NCBI GenBank assembly: GCA_964560425.1
Contig: CAZLLE010000102.1
Span: 1-5,211 of the forward strand
Reading direction: 5' to 3'
DNA from: CAZLLE01 sp964560425
GTDB taxonomy: Bacteria > Campylobacterota > Campylobacteria > Campylobacterales > QNZT01
Length of the DNA stretch: 5,211 nt
The stretch's first letter is position 1, and each line of letters opens with the position of its first letter. Below, piece after piece: positions 4,877 to 5,211 of this stretch. The notes beneath the pieces were generated by a model. It searched no databases, was not told the DNA's origin, and was given only the letters and a program-made list of their open reading frames with translations. The position numbers were made by a program, and so were the translations under genes.

Positions 4877-5137
4877 TTACCACTCCCAATCATTTAAATC
4901 ACTATCATTCAAAAAATCATCTAAAATCGCTTCATCTTTTTTATTTTGGTTTTTGGACAAAATTTTTAAGATATTATCTTCCCAATTTATACGAACTCTT
5001 TTTTTGATTGGCTTAAGCAATAAACCACCCTTTACTATTTCAAATTCTATTTCACTATTTTCTAGTTTTGCTTGTTTGATAATAGGTTTTGGTATTCTAA
5101 TACCTTGCGAGTTTCCAATTTTGGTGAGCATTGTCAT
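4877..5137 (-). CDS. mazE: AbrB-type MazE antitoxin
   Basis: The 86-residue protein opens with a swapped-hairpin AbrB/MazE DNA-binding domain (PF04014): LTKIGNSQGIRIPKPIIKQA (4-23), then IEFEIVKGGLLLKPI (30-44). An acidic C-terminal tail follows, rich in Asp and Trp (ILDDFLNDSDLNDWEW, 71-86), of the type that threads into the MazF groove. The ATG at 5137 is chosen because AGGAG lies seven bases upstream; a reading extended to 5197 would run through the promoter and ribosome site and is rejected. The second Met (residue 3) is too far from the Shine-Dalgarno. It should dimerise, bind MazF and repress the promoter at 5169-5197. It is the first gene of the operon. Confidence 0.94.
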   Translation of the reverse strand: MTMLTKIGNSQGIRIPKPIIKQAKLENSEIEFEIVKGGLLLKPIKKRVRINWEDNILKILSKNQNKKDEAILDDFLNDSDLNDWEW

Positions 5138-5144
5138 GACTAAA

Positions 5145-5149
5145 CTCCT
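5145..5149 (-). promoter_or_regulatory. Shine-Dalgarno of mazE
   Basis: AGGAG on the minus strand, seven bases before the ATG at 5137. It fixes the start of the antitoxin and excludes upstream in-frame codons. Confidence 0.8.
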
Positions 5150-5163
5150 AAAGTTATCTATAT

Positions 5164-5181
5164 TTGTAATTATATTGTAAT
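5164..5181 (-). promoter_or_regulatory. Candidate operator: direct repeat of a 7-mer spanning the -10 box
   Basis: TTGTAAT occurs on the plus strand at 5164-5170 and again at 5175-5181, an 11-bp period (one helical turn) overlapping the -10 and the start region. MazE-MazF complexes normally autorepress, so this is a plausible binding site, but short AT-rich repeats also arise by chance. Confidence 0.35.
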
Positions 5182-5197
5182 AACATTTAGAAGTCAA
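5169..5197 (-). promoter_or_regulatory. Sigma-70 promoter of the mazE-mazF-hrgA-fic operon
   Basis: TTGACT (5197-5192) and TATAAT (5174-5169) on the minus strand are separated by exactly 17 bp, a near-consensus promoter. The predicted start, around 5162, gives a short leader before the Shine-Dalgarno at 5149. It is the only strong promoter seen upstream of the four tightly spaced genes. Confidence 0.85.
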
Positions 5198-5211
5198 GAA
5201 TATTTTATTTT

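Noticed and set aside
4842..5180. Open frame on the + strand antisense to mazE
   Set aside because: It would run antisense through mazE and its promoter; the Phe/Leu/Ser/Ile-rich translation is typical of antisense AT-rich frames.
5138..5197. N-terminal extension of mazE to 5197
   Set aside because: These codons coincide with the -35, -10 and Shine-Dalgarno of the operon, and the family domain begins after the ATG at 5137.

Overview
The window is very AT-rich with short intergenic gaps. The gene set (an HrgA-like nuclease, a stand-alone DUF234 protein, a short class II Fic protein and MazF-type toxins) suggests an accessory or defence-rich chromosomal region of a mesophilic Campylobacterota species (Sulfurimonas, Sulfurovum, Arcobacter or Helicobacter relatives). 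The phylum is inferred from gene style and base composition; no marker gene is present.

Positions 1-960: the 3' part of an IS110-group transposase gene on the + strand, its 5' end outside the window, and a short non-coding tail. Positions 961-1962: an RHH-antitoxin/MazF pair on the - strand, bracketed by two near-identical 184-bp direct repeats (961-1144 and 1779-1962; two mismatches by eye; period 818 bp). Each repeat contains a pair of inverted 26-nt REP-like sequences (GTAG plus a 9-bp hairpin, i.e. a REPIN or BIME) and the last 58 nt of the DUF234 gene. The intact DUF234 gene lies next to the right-hand copy (1905-2822), so the left-hand copy carries a severed gene tail. The layout looks like integration, or tandem duplication, of an 818-bp unit carrying the toxin-antitoxin pair.

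Positions 2891-5197: a compact - strand operon read from one near-consensus sigma-70 promoter (TTGACT, 17 bp, TATAAT). In order it encodes an AbrB-type MazE antitoxin, a MazF toxin starting at TTG directly after the antitoxin stop, an HrgA-like protein (HARE-HTH plus PD-(D/E)XK nuclease) and a Fic AMP-transferase with an N-terminal inhibitory motif. The DUF234 gene follows, with its own candidate -10 box.

The - strand genes form a dense cluster: two MazF toxins with antitoxins of unrelated folds, two predicted nuclease-fold proteins and one Fic enzyme. A plausible reading is anti-phage or anti-plasmid defence in which HrgA senses or cuts foreign or modified DNA while MazF and Fic give growth arrest. 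This is inference from domains and gene order. The REP/IS110 neighbourhood suggests how the island is rearranged.
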